Below are positions 8,635 to 18,386 of a stretch of DNA of 64,000 nt, one piece after another (position 1 is the first letter of the stretch; the number at the start of each line of letters is the position of its first letter). The stretch is from JBPEWY01 sp965224095 (lineage in GTDB: Bacteria > Bacteroidota > Bacteroidia > Flavobacteriales > Flavobacteriaceae). The position numbers and the translations under genes were made by a program. The notes under the pieces are model-generated. The model was not told the origin of the DNA and searched no databases. It saw only the letters and a program-made list of their open reading frames with translations. The DNA lies in the NCBI GenBank assembly GCA_965224095.1, contig OZ245039.1, positions 744,001 to 808,000 on the forward strand. Direction: 5' to 3'.

Positions 8635-10101
8635 ATGCAGAAAATAACACATGTAGATATCCGAATGTACCGCGCAGGAACGGGAGACTGTTTTGTATTA
8701 AAGTTCTTTGCCAAGGCATCTCCTGTATTTAAGATGATGATAGACGGAGGCACCTGGTCGGGGACCAAGAAAGAACTGGAAGTAATTGTTAAAGATTTAA
8801 AAACATATACGGATAATAAGATTGATTTACTGGTAATTACCCATGAACATAAAGATCACGTATATTTATTTAATGCCTGTAAAGAGCTATTTACGAATGA
8901 TTTTGAGGTAGATGAAGTATGGATGGCCTGGTCTGAAGACGATCAGGATGAAATGGTAAAAGAGTGGAAAGAAAAATACGGCCAGAAGAAAAAAGCACTG
9001 GCTATAGCCTCAGACATGATTAATCTGGGGATAAAAGACCATAAGATCATTGAACAGTTAAAAGTTGGTTTCCGCGGGCAGCAGGTGGTTAATCGGTTTC
9101 TCAATTTCGCCAGTTCTTTAAATGATTTTAAAGAGCTACATTTTTCGGCTGATGCCGTGAAAAAAAAGTATAAAGGCGGGCTTAAGGGGATGGAAGTAGT
9201 AAAAAAAGAGATTGCCCAGGACAATATTCGTTATTGTAAGCCCGGTACCGTAGAAAAGGTTTCAAAATTAGACGGTGTTAATTTTTATATATTAGGCCCT
9301 CCCCTATCAATTGATGCTATTAAAGATCACGGGAAACACGCTGCAGAAGGGAGTATCTACGACCACAATGAAGTTTTGAGGCGCAGTGATTCTTTTTCGG
9401 CAGCCATAATCCATTCGGATGCTCCGGATATCACTACACCCTTCGATACCCATTTCCGGAGTGGGAATACCGATCTTAAAAACTATTACCACGATGAGTC
9501 AAAAGCATGGCGAACCATAGACCTGGATTGGCTTGTTAGTGGAGCCGGTAATCTGGCTTTACGGGTTAATTCGGGAATCAATAACCTCAGTCTGGCTATG
9601 GCTATTGAATTTGAGTCTTCAAAAAAGGTAATGCTTTTTCCAGGGGATGCCGAATTCGGAAGTTGGAAAAGCTGGCATGATATAAACTGGGACCTGAATA
9701 ATGACAAGAAGCATTTTACGGAAGATCTGCTAAACAGAACGGTTTTCTATAAAGTAGCTCATCATTGCAGCCATAACGGGACCGCAAATAATTTAGGGTT
9801 AAAAATGATGACCTCGCCTCACCTGGTTTCCATGGCAACTTTAGATTTTGATAAAATAAGTAAGAACTGGAAAAGTACCATGCCCAACAGAGGACTCCTA
9901 AAAGATATTATTAATAAAACCAAAGGGAGGTTTATTATTATGAACGAAAAAGATCTTTTTTACGATTTCGATCAAAAGATCCCTTTGGGAGAAAGAATTG
10001 AAGAAGAGCGAAAGCGTTTAACCGATAAGGAGAAAAAAGAATTTAAGGACGCTTATAATCAGACAGATCTGTACAAACAGTATCGTTTAAAAGTGGAATG
10101 A
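8635..10101 (+). CDS. MBL-fold metallo-hydrolase paired with the metalloprotease
   Basis: A 488-residue cytoplasmic protein of the metallo-beta-lactamase fold. The first metal motif is THEHKDH (H70, H72, D74, H75). LFPGDAEFG and KVAHHCSHNGTA supply further ligands and resemble the C-terminal hydrolase domain of ComEC. A helical insert (about 85-190) separates the first motif from the rest of the core. The C-terminal tail (about 450-488) is highly charged. MBL proteins of this kind cleave phosphodiesters, nucleic acids or small phosphorylated ligands; the substrate here is not readable. The gene is 5 nt downstream of the HExxH protease, so translation is likely coupled. Confidence 0.8.
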   Translation: MQKITHVDIRMYRAGTGDCFVLKFFAKASPVFKMMIDGGTWSGTKKELEVIVKDLKTYTDNKIDLLVITHEHKDHVYLFNACKELFTNDFEVDEVWMAWSEDDQDEMVKEWKEKYGQKKKALAIASDMINLGIKDHKIIEQLKVGFRGQQVVNRFLNFASSLNDFKELHFSADAVKKKYKGGLKGMEVVKKEIAQDNIRYCKPGTVEKVSKLDGVNFYILGPPLSIDAIKDHGKHAAEGSIYDHNEVLRRSDSFSAAIIHSDAPDITTPFDTHFRSGNTDLKNYYHDESKAWRTIDLDWLVSGAGNLALRVNSGINNLSLAMAIEFESSKKVMLFPGDAEFGSWKSWHDINWDLNNDKKHFTEDLLNRTVFYKVAHHCSHNGTANNLGLKMMTSPHLVSMATLDFDKISKNWKSTMPNRGLLKDIINKTKGRFIIMNEKDLFYDFDQKIPLGERIEEERKRLTDKEKKEFKDAYNQTDLYKQYRLKVE

Positions 10102-10213
10102 CAGGGAAAAAATATCACCAAAAAAATAATCTTAGAAGTACAGCGGGGACTTTTAAACACCTATGGTTACATAAAGATCATTTTCGGTGTGCCTATCCCC
10201 TTTTTTGTAATAG

Positions 10214-10240
10214 AAAAACCCGCATTCCTGCGGGCTTTTC
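10214..10240 (-). terminator. Hairpin terminator flanking the tRNA-Arg remnant
   Basis: CCCGCA and TGCGGG pair around a TTCC loop, flanked by A and T runs, so it can work in both directions. It may end the rightward protease/MBL transcript (its stop is at 10101) and originally also the leftward tRNA-Arg transcript, since it lies just beyond the tRNA 3' fragment at 10249. Confidence 0.7.
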
Positions 10241-10248
10241 ACTAATGG

Positions 10249-10269
10249 TGATCGCGACAGGATTCGAAC
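10249..10269 (-). repeat. Short 3' fragment of tRNA-Arg (putative distal att site of island A)
   Basis: Twenty of 21 bases match the 3' end of the intact tRNA-Arg at 34859-34879 (discriminator base, 3' acceptor strand, T-stem 3' strand and T-loop). Beyond the T-loop the similarity stops. The T-stem 3' strand here reads CCTGT, which pairs with the ACAGG 5' strand kept in the second fragment at 25104. That suggests both came from one older tRNA-Arg. With only 21 bases the call is moderate. Confidence 0.55.
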
Positions 10270-10824
10270 GAATCTCTCAAACTCTATAATTGCTGGTATT
10301 GGCCCATCTAAAGCTGACTCCTGGGGAATATAATCTATAGGCATGTTGTATAATAGCAGTTATATGTAATTGAAACCTGTTAAAGGACATTCTTTTGACT
10401 TTATATCGCCATTCTATTAGGTTTGGGGGTTTTACTTTTATACCTAATAGTTTTAGGATTGGGTTTGAAGATTTGTTTTTCATTTAATTAAACTTTTGGT
10501 CTTTTGTTAATTAAAAAGCACGACACCCATCTCCACTGCTAGGATGCCGTGCACTAACTCAAAATAATCTGCTAGAGAATGACTAATTCAAAAAATAACT
10601 ATGAAAAAAAATTAGTTTATTTTATACATGCATATCTTGATTTATTAAATGTTCTCGATACAAATTCTTTTACAATACAAGAATTTAATCCGAACTGACA
10701 TCTAAAAAGGGAACGGAAACTTTACTTTAACTAATCTTAAGAATCAATCTATTCTCAAATGTTTAATTTCAATGAAAAAATACTCTCTTTTTCCGCTCCC
10801 CAACTTTAGACATTGCGTTACTAT
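10270..10824. other. Intergenic stretch at the left end of island A
   Basis: No gene can be supported. There is a leftward 68-codon ATG frame (10277-10483) that I do not recognise and that overlaps the edge of the tRNA fragment. It contains an inverted repeat, CTATTAGGT with ACCTAATAG, at 10414-10450. A 39-residue ATG frame lies at 10579-10698 on the plus strand. Near 10518-10553 an imperfect hairpin begins GCACG and ends CGTGC. This would be a place to look for remnants of a lost integrase or attachment arms, but I saw neither. Confidence 0.4.
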
Positions 10825-11295
10825 TTAATTTGTAATAATCCTAAATTCAAAGTCATCATCTCCAAGAATACATTTACCATTTACGGTGGTGCATAACTGA
10901 TACTCGTATGATCCTTTAATTGTTAGGGCTTTATCCAATACTTTTACTTTTTGCCGAAACTCTGCGTTCTTTTCAAAATAGTTTACATTTACCTCGAATA
11001 CATCATCATATTTCTTTTTGACGCCAATAGCCTCTAATTCTCCTATTAACTTATAACTGTCATGTGGTTCAAATACAAAAGCTGCAGGTAATGGTCCCAA
11101 ATCATAGCTTTGTTTATTGCTATATAAATACCAAGTATCATCCAACTCTACTGTAAATATTACTTCTAAAACATCACCCAGTTTTGGATGTTTTTTGGAT
11201 ACATTGCAACTCCAGGTTGCAGGTGTTAAGATTTGTGCAGATAGTGATATACTAAATATTATAAAGCTTAATAGAATTACAAGTCTTTGTCTCAT
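10825..11295 (-). CDS. Stand-alone DsbD N-terminal-like domain, secreted
   Basis: A 156-residue exported protein with a signal peptide ending SLSAQ. It aligns by eye along its whole length with the N-terminal alpha domain of DsbD at 3481-5439: shared are DTWYLYSN versus EGWHLYSS, the PLPAAFVFE versus PIPTTFIFN stretch, a Lys-Val-Leu segment, and the CTTVNGKC versus CDDKLC cysteine pair. In DsbD this domain passes electrons to periplasmic partners. Here it lacks the membrane and thioredoxin parts and is the last gene of a leftward cluster that includes a TlpA-like thioredoxin. It may receive electrons from chromosomal DsbD and deliver them to a specific substrate; that is inference. Confidence 0.75.
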   Translation of the reverse strand: MRQRLVILLSFIIFSISLSAQILTPATWSCNVSKKHPKLGDVLEVIFTVELDDTWYLYSNKQSYDLGPLPAAFVFEPHDSYKLIGELEAIGVKKKYDDVFEVNVNYFEKNAEFRQKVKVLDKALTIKGSYEYQLCTTVNGKCILGDDDFEFRIITN

Positions 11296-11333
11296 AAGAT
11301 TTTAAATTTTAATTGAAATGATCTCCTGAATAT

Positions 11334-12059
11334 TTACTTATTGACGATAAAAATTTTATCATCAATTTTGGCATTCACTATATACTTATCAACTTGTATG
11401 GAAAATTGATTATCATCAATAAACCAATTAATTGTAAACGGCATTAACACATTACTAACCTCCTGATAATCTTGATAATAAGTGTAGATCACATTATCGC
11501 TTCTAATATGCTTTTCTTCTTTCATAACCTCCAAGTAAGTTTCTTTATCAATCAGGTATATAGCTTCATCTCTTATCTCTTTACCTTTATCAATTATTTT
11601 TCCTTTGTGTATCTTTAATTTATAACAATCAGCACCCATTATTTTTTCTTCCCCTAATAATTCAATTTTGTAGCCCAAATCATCTGCAACAATCAGCATA
11701 GATGGAAATTCTTCAGCTTCGTTCTTTGCCCTAAAAGTTGCTTCTTCACCTCTCCTTATAAGCTTTTTATTCTTATAATTAAAATCCCAATAATCTTTAC
11801 CATCAAAAACAAATTGTGTTATTTTTTTTCCATTTATAATTTTGTGCCCTTTATATTTTCCTTTCTTATTAATTGAAAGAATTTCTTCTGAACCAGAAGG
11901 CGAAATAAACTCTCCTTTTAATTGAATAGACTTTATATTACTCCATGCTTTTTTTCCTCCTATTGCTTCTATATGTTTCTCTATAATACCCTCAACTGTT
12001 TGTGCTTTTAAAACAGTAAGTGAGCATAATAACATAATAACTAAACTTATTTTTTTCAT
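11334..12059 (-). CDS. LolA-like outer-membrane lipoprotein-sorting-type periplasmic protein
   Basis: A 241-residue exported protein (signal peptide ending LKAQ). It begins with the characteristic ...EGIIEKHIEAIGGKKAWSNI segment, then a run of beta strands with Lys/Gly-rich turns, as in LolA/LolB-fold proteins of Bacteroidota that often carry a DUF4292 or outer-membrane lipoprotein-sorting label. The fold binds acyl chains or hydrophobic ligands. It sits 38 nt upstream of the DsbD-like domain gene and 47 nt after the ABC permease stop, so it is probably cotranscribed with both. A specific cargo cannot be named. Confidence 0.6.
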   Translation of the reverse strand: MKKISLVIMLLCSLTVLKAQTVEGIIEKHIEAIGGKKAWSNIKSIQLKGEFISPSGSEEILSINKKGKYKGHKIINGKKITQFVFDGKDYWDFNYKNKKLIRRGEEATFRAKNEAEEFPSMLIVADDLGYKIELLGEEKIMGADCYKLKIHKGKIIDKGKEIRDEAIYLIDKETYLEVMKEEKHIRSDNVIYTYYQDYQEVSNVLMPFTINWFIDDNQFSIQVDKYIVNAKIDDKIFIVNK

Positions 12060-12106
12060 ATACTTTATTATTTAGCTTGTCTTATATCTTAAAAACAAGC
12101 GGATTA

Positions 12107-14419
12107 TTATTTTTTTCTTCTTTTTAACCAGATTATGAGATAGGTAACAACAATACCTAAAGGGAGCAACCAGATTAAAAATATTTTCCAAATTTTGAAT
12201 GTTGGTAGGTTAATTTTAAAACTATCATCTTGAAATTCTGGTTTACGCACATCAACGGGAAACTCTCCATTAGAGAGCCAATGAAACACTCCCATCATAA
12301 ACGCCGAATTATTTGCTTTAAGCCCTTCTCTTTTATTAAAAACTTCGCTATTACTAAAACAATCTGCATCACCTAGAATGACAATACGTTGTTCCTTATC
12401 TGCTCGCGTTTTATTTAAGGCAATAGCCATTTCATAAGGCTTTTCTACTTCTCCAATACTAGTATTTAACTCAACTTTTTCATCTTCGAAATTGGTAGTT
12501 TCTAATTCATTCCAACATCCCCTCCATCTTGTTTGTAAAAGCGTGGTTATTTGAAAACCCTTTTCTTTGGCCAAAGAATAGTCTAATCCCATACCTCCAG
12601 ACATTGTAATTTTTTGATTGTATTTACTAATACCTTCAAATACATAAGAAATTTTGTCTGATACTTTTGGTGTTAAATTATTAATGATTAGTGTTGGAGA
12701 GAAGTTTTTACTAGGTTGCACAATAATACCATCGTTAAACTTAACTCCAAATTGACTAACTATAGGAGCTAAAAATTCTCTTCTACTTGGTTCTGCAGCA
12801 ATTATTATATTACCTCCTCTTTGGATATATTTATTTAATCTTTCGATTTCTAATTGTGATAGTTCATTTTTAACATCAGCTATTATCAAAATATCAATAT
12901 CTTCAATTTCACCATCTGATAAATTAACATTTGCAAGATTAAAACCATTGTTAATTAATGCATCTCTATTATTTTTTAGAACTGTTGTCTTACTATAATC
13001 CCGATCGCCCTTTTTAAAAAGTTCTCGCTCCCCATGACCGACTAGAAAACCTACATTTACACTGCTATCAATAACACGTTTAAATGCAACAGAAATTTCC
13101 TTTTCCTTCGGCATTACCCACATGTCATCAAAAATTCTTAAAAATGTTTTTTGGCCATTTTCATGTTCGACCATTCTAACAAATACATTATCCTCATCTG
13201 TAAGGTTAATGTTTTTCACTTGCTCTGGGTTTAATACTTTTTTAAAATTAATATTGCGAAGTTTGCATATTTTTTTTGCAATCTCTTCATCTGAACTATC
13301 TGGATACTGTTGATAGATATATGGATTGTTTGTTGGTTTGTCCCAGTAGTAAATATATTTAAGTTCTATGTCTGGTTTAAAACGAATGTATTGATCGAAG
13401 CGTTTCATATCTCTTTTTATTTGATCTGGAACACCATAATATGAACGATTACCTAAAACATTTACATAAGTAGTAATTGTTAATCTTCCATCTATACCTT
13501 TAACTATTGATTGACTACTTTCCCTTAATGTGTTGCGTTCTGTTGCCGTTACATCGAGATAAGATTTTATTGCTGGTCTTGAGAAAATGAATCCCACTAC
13601 CGTACCTATTAGTATTATTAGTGCATACCTCCCAATGTTTACAATTTTCTTTCTTATACGTCCAGACTCCAACTTAATGACAGCAAAGGCTAAAAACATA
13701 AGAATTACTATTAAGAAATATATCACATCTTCACTTGTTATTAAGCCACCAATCATAGTTTCTGAACGCCCTGACATAGACAACCAATATGTTAAATCCC
13801 TAACAAATTCAACACCTTGCCCAATATTATTAATGTAGCTTAAGGCTCCTAATAATGCCAATGTACTAAATGCTGCAACGACTTGATATGAGGTAAGAGA
13901 TGACATGAATAAACCAATAGCTGAATAAGCACATATTAACAGATATATACCTAATAACCCCGAAAGGAGATATGGCATATCCAAGTTATGGATACCTTGA
14001 TCAGCAAAAAAGATAGAAATAGACAAAATTCCGATAAGAAGTAGTCCATAAAATAACATTGCTAGATATTTTCCAATAATTATTTGACGTGAAGACACTG
14101 GTGAAGAGAACAAAAGCTTTATAGATCCGCTACTAATTTCCCTACTCATTAATCCCATAGTTAATAGAGGAACATAGAGAAATAGGCTATTTTGCATTTT
14201 TATTAATACAGTTCTACCTCTACCCATTGGATCTGTAAAGATTCTCGTTGTTAGATCGGTTAAACCTCTTACTGTTTCGGTATACTTAATAAAATTTTCG
14301 AACAAATCTGAAAACGTAATATTTACTTGTATTGTAAAAATGACAAGAATTAACCATGCGATAGGAGAGTAAAATAAAGTTTTCAGCTCTGTTTTTGCGA
14401 TATTTAAAATTGTATTCAT
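12107..14419 (-). CDS. ABC-2 permease fused to a GldG-like auxiliary domain
   Basis: A 770-residue inner-membrane protein. I chose the ATG at 14419 (MNTILNIAKTELKTLFYSPI); a longer frame adds 30 basic residues and overlaps the upstream gene. Residues 1-250 form a six-helix ABC-2 permease like GldF/NosY (AWLILVIF, SSGSIKLLFSSPVSSRQIIIGKYLAMLFYG). After a further membrane helix near 285, residues 310-735 form a periplasmic GldG-type domain (DGRLTITTYVNV, GFLVGHGERELF, IDILIIADVK, GGNIIIAAEPSRREF, IVILGDADCFSN). A C-terminal helix and basic tail follow. In gliding bacteria GldF and GldG are separate proteins partnering GldA; here they are fused. Its ATPase is encoded immediately upstream. Substrate unknown. 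Confidence 0.85.
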   Translation of the reverse strand: MNTILNIAKTELKTLFYSPIAWLILVIFTIQVNITFSDLFENFIKYTETVRGLTDLTTRIFTDPMGRGRTVLIKMQNSLFLYVPLLTMGLMSREISSGSIKLLFSSPVSSRQIIIGKYLAMLFYGLLLIGILSISIFFADQGIHNLDMPYLLSGLLGIYLLICAYSAIGLFMSSLTSYQVVAAFSTLALLGALSYINNIGQGVEFVRDLTYWLSMSGRSETMIGGLITSEDVIYFLIVILMFLAFAVIKLESGRIRKKIVNIGRYALIILIGTVVGFIFSRPAIKSYLDVTATERNTLRESSQSIVKGIDGRLTITTYVNVLGNRSYYGVPDQIKRDMKRFDQYIRFKPDIELKYIYYWDKPTNNPYIYQQYPDSSDEEIAKKICKLRNINFKKVLNPEQVKNINLTDEDNVFVRMVEHENGQKTFLRIFDDMWVMPKEKEISVAFKRVIDSSVNVGFLVGHGERELFKKGDRDYSKTTVLKNNRDALINNGFNLANVNLSDGEIEDIDILIIADVKNELSQLEIERLNKYIQRGGNIIIAAEPSRREFLAPIVSQFGVKFNDGIIVQPSKNFSPTLIINNLTPKVSDKISYVFEGISKYNQKITMSGGMGLDYSLAKEKGFQITTLLQTRWRGCWNELETTNFEDEKVELNTSIGEVEKPYEMAIALNKTRADKEQRIVILGDADCFSNSEVFNKREGLKANNSAFMMGVFHWLSNGEFPVDVRKPEFQDDSFKINLPTFKIWKIFLIWLLPLGIVVTYLIIWLKRRKK

Positions 14420-14435
14420 GAATTTGCTCTTGTAT

Positions 14436-15374
14436 TTAATTAACAAATTGTTTTTTTGATAAAGCAGCAAAAGTTTCTTCAAGCGACGCTTTTTCACTAT
14501 TAATCTCATATAGACGCCAGTTGTTTTTAATGCTTTGCTTTATTATATTTTCAAGTAAATCTTTTTCATTGTTAATTTTAAATCTGTACAGACCAGATTT
14601 ACCATTTAACAATTCTACAGTATCCACTCCTTTAAGTTTTTCCAGCTCACTAATTAAAGGGGAGGTTTTCATCTTTACTAAAATTGTATTGGTTTCAATT
14701 ACATTATGAAATTCTTCAATAGTACCTTCAAAAACCATTATGCCATTTTCAATCATTTTTATGTGATCACAAATTGCTTCAACCTCTGAAAGGATATGCG
14801 TTGAAACCAAAACTGAACAATCTTGTGCTATTTTTTTAATTAGATTCCTTACTTCAATAATTTGGTTAGGGTCTAAACCATTTGTAGGTTCATCTAACAC
14901 CACAAAAGGTGGTTTATGTACAATTGCCTGTGCAATTCCTACTCTTTGTTGGTAACCTCCTGAAAGGTTTTTTAACAATCTTTTGCTAAAATGCATAATG
15001 CCGCATTTTGTTTTTGCTTCTGCTATTGCATCAGGAATTAAATTATTTTCGATTAACCTTAATTTTGCACAATACCATAGATATTCGTCTACAGTTAAAT
15101 CAAGATGTAAGGGTGCTTTTTGCGGTAAAAACCCCAATTGTTTTTTCGCTTCTTTTGGCATTTTTAGAATATCGATACCATTTATATATATAGCTCCTTT
15201 AGTTTGATATAACGCTCCGCACATTGCATTCATAAGCGTTGATTTACCAGCTCCATTGGATCCTAAAAGCCCAATAATCCCATTGTTTTTAATTTCGAAG
15301 TTAACATCCTTAACTGCCCATTGCGATGTATATTTATGAGAAACATTCTCTATTTTTAATCTTGTTCTTTCCAT
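14436..15374 (-). CDS. ABC transporter ATP-binding protein, GldA/NosF-like
   Basis: A 312-residue ABC ATPase. Walker A is GSNGAGKST, the signature is LSGGYQQRVGIAQA, Walker B is FVVLDEPTNGLDP and the switch His lies in VLVSTHILSEVEAICDH. The C-terminal 80 residues form the extra domain common in ABC-2 exporters. It is closest in style to GldA. Only 16 nt separate its stop from the permease start, so the two make one transporter. The TlpA-like gene lies 50 nt upstream on the same strand. Function probably export or membrane remodelling coupled to the SusCD locus; the substrate is not known. Confidence 0.9.
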   Translation of the reverse strand: MERTRLKIENVSHKYTSQWAVKDVNFEIKNNGIIGLLGSNGAGKSTLMNAMCGALYQTKGAIYINGIDILKMPKEAKKQLGFLPQKAPLHLDLTVDEYLWYCAKLRLIENNLIPDAIAEAKTKCGIMHFSKRLLKNLSGGYQQRVGIAQAIVHKPPFVVLDEPTNGLDPNQIIEVRNLIKKIAQDCSVLVSTHILSEVEAICDHIKMIENGIMVFEGTIEEFHNVIETNTILVKMKTSPLISELEKLKGVDTVELLNGKSGLYRFKINNEKDLLENIIKQSIKNNWRLYEINSEKASLEETFAALSKKQFVN

Positions 15375-15424
15375 AAAATATTATTTCTTTCTGATTGCCT
15401 CCTGTATGTTTTTGTTGAGCGTTA

Positions 15425-16810
15425 CTATTGATTTTTGTTTTTTTTTGGTTTTAACTTAAATGATGGATTTTTATAATCGAACTTCAATTTTGCAAGCCCT
15501 AAATGCTCCCTAATTAAAGGCTCCAAACGCCTGCCTCGAGCATTTTTATCTACAATTATCCCATCCTTATTTAATAACCAAACCGTCGGAAGTGACTTAA
15601 TATTGAATAAAGCATGATAACTAACTGCTGCATCTTTACCCTTGTCTAAACTTTGTGGCCAAGTAGCTTTGTATTTTTTTAGAATCTTTAGTATTGATTC
15701 TTTAGCTCCGTCACCATCTGCAGATAAACCAATGATTTCAAAACCTTGATCTTTGTATTTTTCATATAGCTCTACCACATGTGGCATTTCCATAATGCAA
15801 GCCCCACATCTAATAGACCAAAAATCAATAAGGACCACTTTACCTCTTAAATTAGCTATATCTACTCTGTTGCCATTCATATCTGTAAATTTCATTTCCA
15901 GAGGTTTATTGGGGTCAATCTCCTTTAAGAATTCAATTGCTGCCAAATTTTTCTTGGCAATTTTGTGTAATAATTTATAAGCTTTTTGATTTATCAATTG
16001 GTCATTTCTACTAGCTATTTTAAAGAAGTCTTTCCAATATAGTTCCTTAAGATCCGGAGAATACCTTGATATATAATCTATAAAGCTTTGGACGTAGGAA
16101 GCCATAGATTCTAAACTTGAATATTTATTTAAAAGAGCAATTACACGCATCTTAAAAGGTTCCCAGTAATGTCTGTCAAATACTATCCAAAAGTTAGTTT
16201 CTTTGGGGTCTTTATATAAAACCTGGTAACGTTTAAGAGCTAAACCTAAATCTCTATTTAATACTTTGAGTTGGATATCATTTTTATCCTTTAGATCAGC
16301 ATTTGATTTTAAAATATTATTTTCTATTTCCTTTCCCTTATTTACCCATTGCTCCAAGACGTCATTATTTATTGGTATCGTTCGATAAACCTTATTGAGT
16401 AATTGGGATCTTACGTTTTTAGATTTTTCTTGTTTGTATTTTAGAAAAGTTTGGTTTACGTTTTGCACTATGCTATCGGGAATATTCTTTTGGATGAAAG
16501 AAGGTTCGAAAGTATAATGGAAATACATATTTAATACTTCTTGAAATCGTGAACTATTAGGGTATTTATCTATAAAAGCTTCAGCCAACTTACTCTTGTT
16601 TATTGCTAAACTGTCGTTGTATTTTCTTTTCTCTAAAAAGGACAAAGACTCTTTAGGCTCTCCAAAAAAGTTTTTTAGGCTATCTAGTACTGCCCAATCC
16701 TTATTTTCCTTTAATTCTCTATCAACTTTCGTTTGGGCCCACAAATTAGTTGTAAGGCAAACACACATTAATAAATGTATTATGGATGCTTTGATGAATT
16801 TATTTTTCAT
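15425..16810 (-). CDS. TlpA/ResA-type thioredoxin, exported, with long N-terminal helical region
   Basis: A 461-residue periplasmic protein with signal peptide (ending NLWAQ). Residues 30-295 are helical and not recognised. Residues 305-445 are a TlpA-family thioredoxin fold with FWSIRCGACIMEMPHV (C335, C338) and a cis-Pro loop at SLPTVW. The C-terminal tail is very basic. TlpA-like proteins next to SusC/SusD genes are common in Bacteroidota and reduce disulfides in the periplasm or on surface proteins. Here the gene is third in the leftward cluster after susC and susD, separated from susD by about 120 nt without another ORF. Confidence 0.85.
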   Translation of the reverse strand: MKNKFIKASIIHLLMCVCLTTNLWAQTKVDRELKENKDWAVLDSLKNFFGEPKESLSFLEKRKYNDSLAINKSKLAEAFIDKYPNSSRFQEVLNMYFHYTFEPSFIQKNIPDSIVQNVNQTFLKYKQEKSKNVRSQLLNKVYRTIPINNDVLEQWVNKGKEIENNILKSNADLKDKNDIQLKVLNRDLGLALKRYQVLYKDPKETNFWIVFDRHYWEPFKMRVIALLNKYSSLESMASYVQSFIDYISRYSPDLKELYWKDFFKIASRNDQLINQKAYKLLHKIAKKNLAAIEFLKEIDPNKPLEMKFTDMNGNRVDIANLRGKVVLIDFWSIRCGACIMEMPHVVELYEKYKDQGFEIIGLSADGDGAKESILKILKKYKATWPQSLDKGKDAAVSYHALFNIKSLPTVWLLNKDGIIVDKNARGRRLEPLIREHLGLAKLKFDYKNPSFKLKPKKNKNQ

Positions 16811-16933
16811 AGCTTTCTTTTATATAATTTACAAATACAACAACCTTATTATAATTTTATCAATATTCCATCCTCCACTTTCTGAAATAGAAGGTGCTAG
16901 AATGCTATATTTTAATATTTAAAATTGGTTAGT

Positions 16934-18370
16934 TTAGTACCCTGGATTTTGTGGTTTTAGATTTGAATTCAACTCCAATTCATTTGCAGGAATTGGAAAT
17001 AGAATATTTGTTTCTGCCCAATTAGCTTTGATAGAACTCAAAACCTCGCTTGCTTTACCTGTTCTTTTTAAGTCGAACCAACGATGACCTTGTTCGGTAA
17101 ACAACTCTACAAATCTTTCTTTTAGAATTGCACCTATTAAATCATTCATCGTAGATGCAGTTGTATTTGGTAAACCTGCTCTATTTCTAATGATATTTAA
17201 ATCTTGTTGGGCACCAGAAATATTACCTAATTTTGCTCTGGTTTCTGCTCGGATGAGGAATTGTTCTGCCAAACGAAAAATAATATGGTATTCTAGTGAT
17301 TCTGTTGTAGTATTTAAAGTTTCTTTGTATTTGTAGGCATAATGCAAAGTGGTTAACCCATCATTGCTGGTGTAACTCCCAATCCAATTATCTAATCTTA
17401 AGTCATCCATTTCAAAAGCTGCTAATAAATTACTCGTTACTGCATATGATTGTCCTGGAATAAATTGGATAATTAACCATTGAGCAACTTGAGAATTATT
17501 TTGTGGATAATCCCCAGGTTTGAATTGCCATATAGTTTCTGAAGATTCCTTTAAAAACACCTTGGTAATATCTGATTCTAAACTAAATGCACTTATAACT
17601 TCTGATGATGTTTCTTCAGCTAATTCCCAATTTTCAGTATAGAGATAGATTCTAGCCAGTAGAGCTTTTGCTGCCAATCTATTTGGAATTACTTTCTCTC
17701 CACTATTATCAGTATCGTCCAACAAACCAATTGCTTCACTTAAATCGGCAATAATATTATCATATACTTGACTTTCTGGCATACGTGATACCGTGTTGTT
17801 TTCTAAATAATTTGTTGTGGTAATATAGGGTACATCTCCATATAGTGCTACCAATAAACTATGCATATATCCTCTAACAAAAAGAGCCTGTCCCTTAAAC
17901 TCTTCCTTTTCAGCAATTGTTAAAGTATTAGAATTATCAACTCCATTAATGATATCATTGACAGCATAAATTATGTTATATGCATGAGTCCACCAGCTTA
18001 ATGCTGTATCATCAGTATTAATTAAATTGTGATTATAAATGTTTAGAAATTTTGAATTAAAGTTGTAATAGTCTAATTCATCACTATAAGAACTCATTAA
18101 AATCCCCAATCCGAAATTGGCAGATACCATACCATCATCTCTCATTTTATAATAAACATTTGCCAATGCAGACTCTACTGTGGATGCATCTTCAAAAACT
18201 GTTTCAGTAACTAAAGTATTTTTTGGTGGGTCTATTTCTACAAAATCTGAACAAGCTTCAAGCCCCAAAAAGAATAGAGAAAGGAGGCCAAACTTTGTGA
18301 TTTTTATTAGATTCTTAAAAAAATCATTCTTTGAGAAGCTATTATGTTTTATATTTTCTATATTTTTCAT
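16934..18370 (-). CDS. SusD/RagB-family outer-membrane lipoprotein
   Basis: A 478-residue SusD-like nutrient-binding lid protein. I prefer the ATG at 18370; the longer frame from 18397 would overlap the susC stop. The signal region contains LLSLFFLGLEACSDF, whose Cys would be lipidated. SusD landmarks include FVRGYMHSLLVALYGDVPY and the C-terminal LIGAILKERFVELFTEQGHRWFDLKRTGKASE followed by LFPIPANELELNSNLKPQNPGY. It closes the pore of the adjacent SusC and binds the imported ligand. The ligand is unknown: no glycoside hydrolase or peptidase accompanies it, unlike a polysaccharide utilisation locus. Confidence 0.95.
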   Translation of the reverse strand: MKNIENIKHNSFSKNDFFKNLIKITKFGLLSLFFLGLEACSDFVEIDPPKNTLVTETVFEDASTVESALANVYYKMRDDGMVSANFGLGILMSSYSDELDYYNFNSKFLNIYNHNLINTDDTALSWWTHAYNIIYAVNDIINGVDNSNTLTIAEKEEFKGQALFVRGYMHSLLVALYGDVPYITTTNYLENNTVSRMPESQVYDNIIADLSEAIGLLDDTDNSGEKVIPNRLAAKALLARIYLYTENWELAEETSSEVISAFSLESDITKVFLKESSETIWQFKPGDYPQNNSQVAQWLIIQFIPGQSYAVTSNLLAAFEMDDLRLDNWIGSYTSNDGLTTLHYAYKYKETLNTTTESLEYHIIFRLAEQFLIRAETRAKLGNISGAQQDLNIIRNRAGLPNTTASTMNDLIGAILKERFVELFTEQGHRWFDLKRTGKASEVLSSIKANWAETNILFPIPANELELNSNLKPQNPGY

Positions 18371-18386
18371 TATGCTAATTTTAAAA

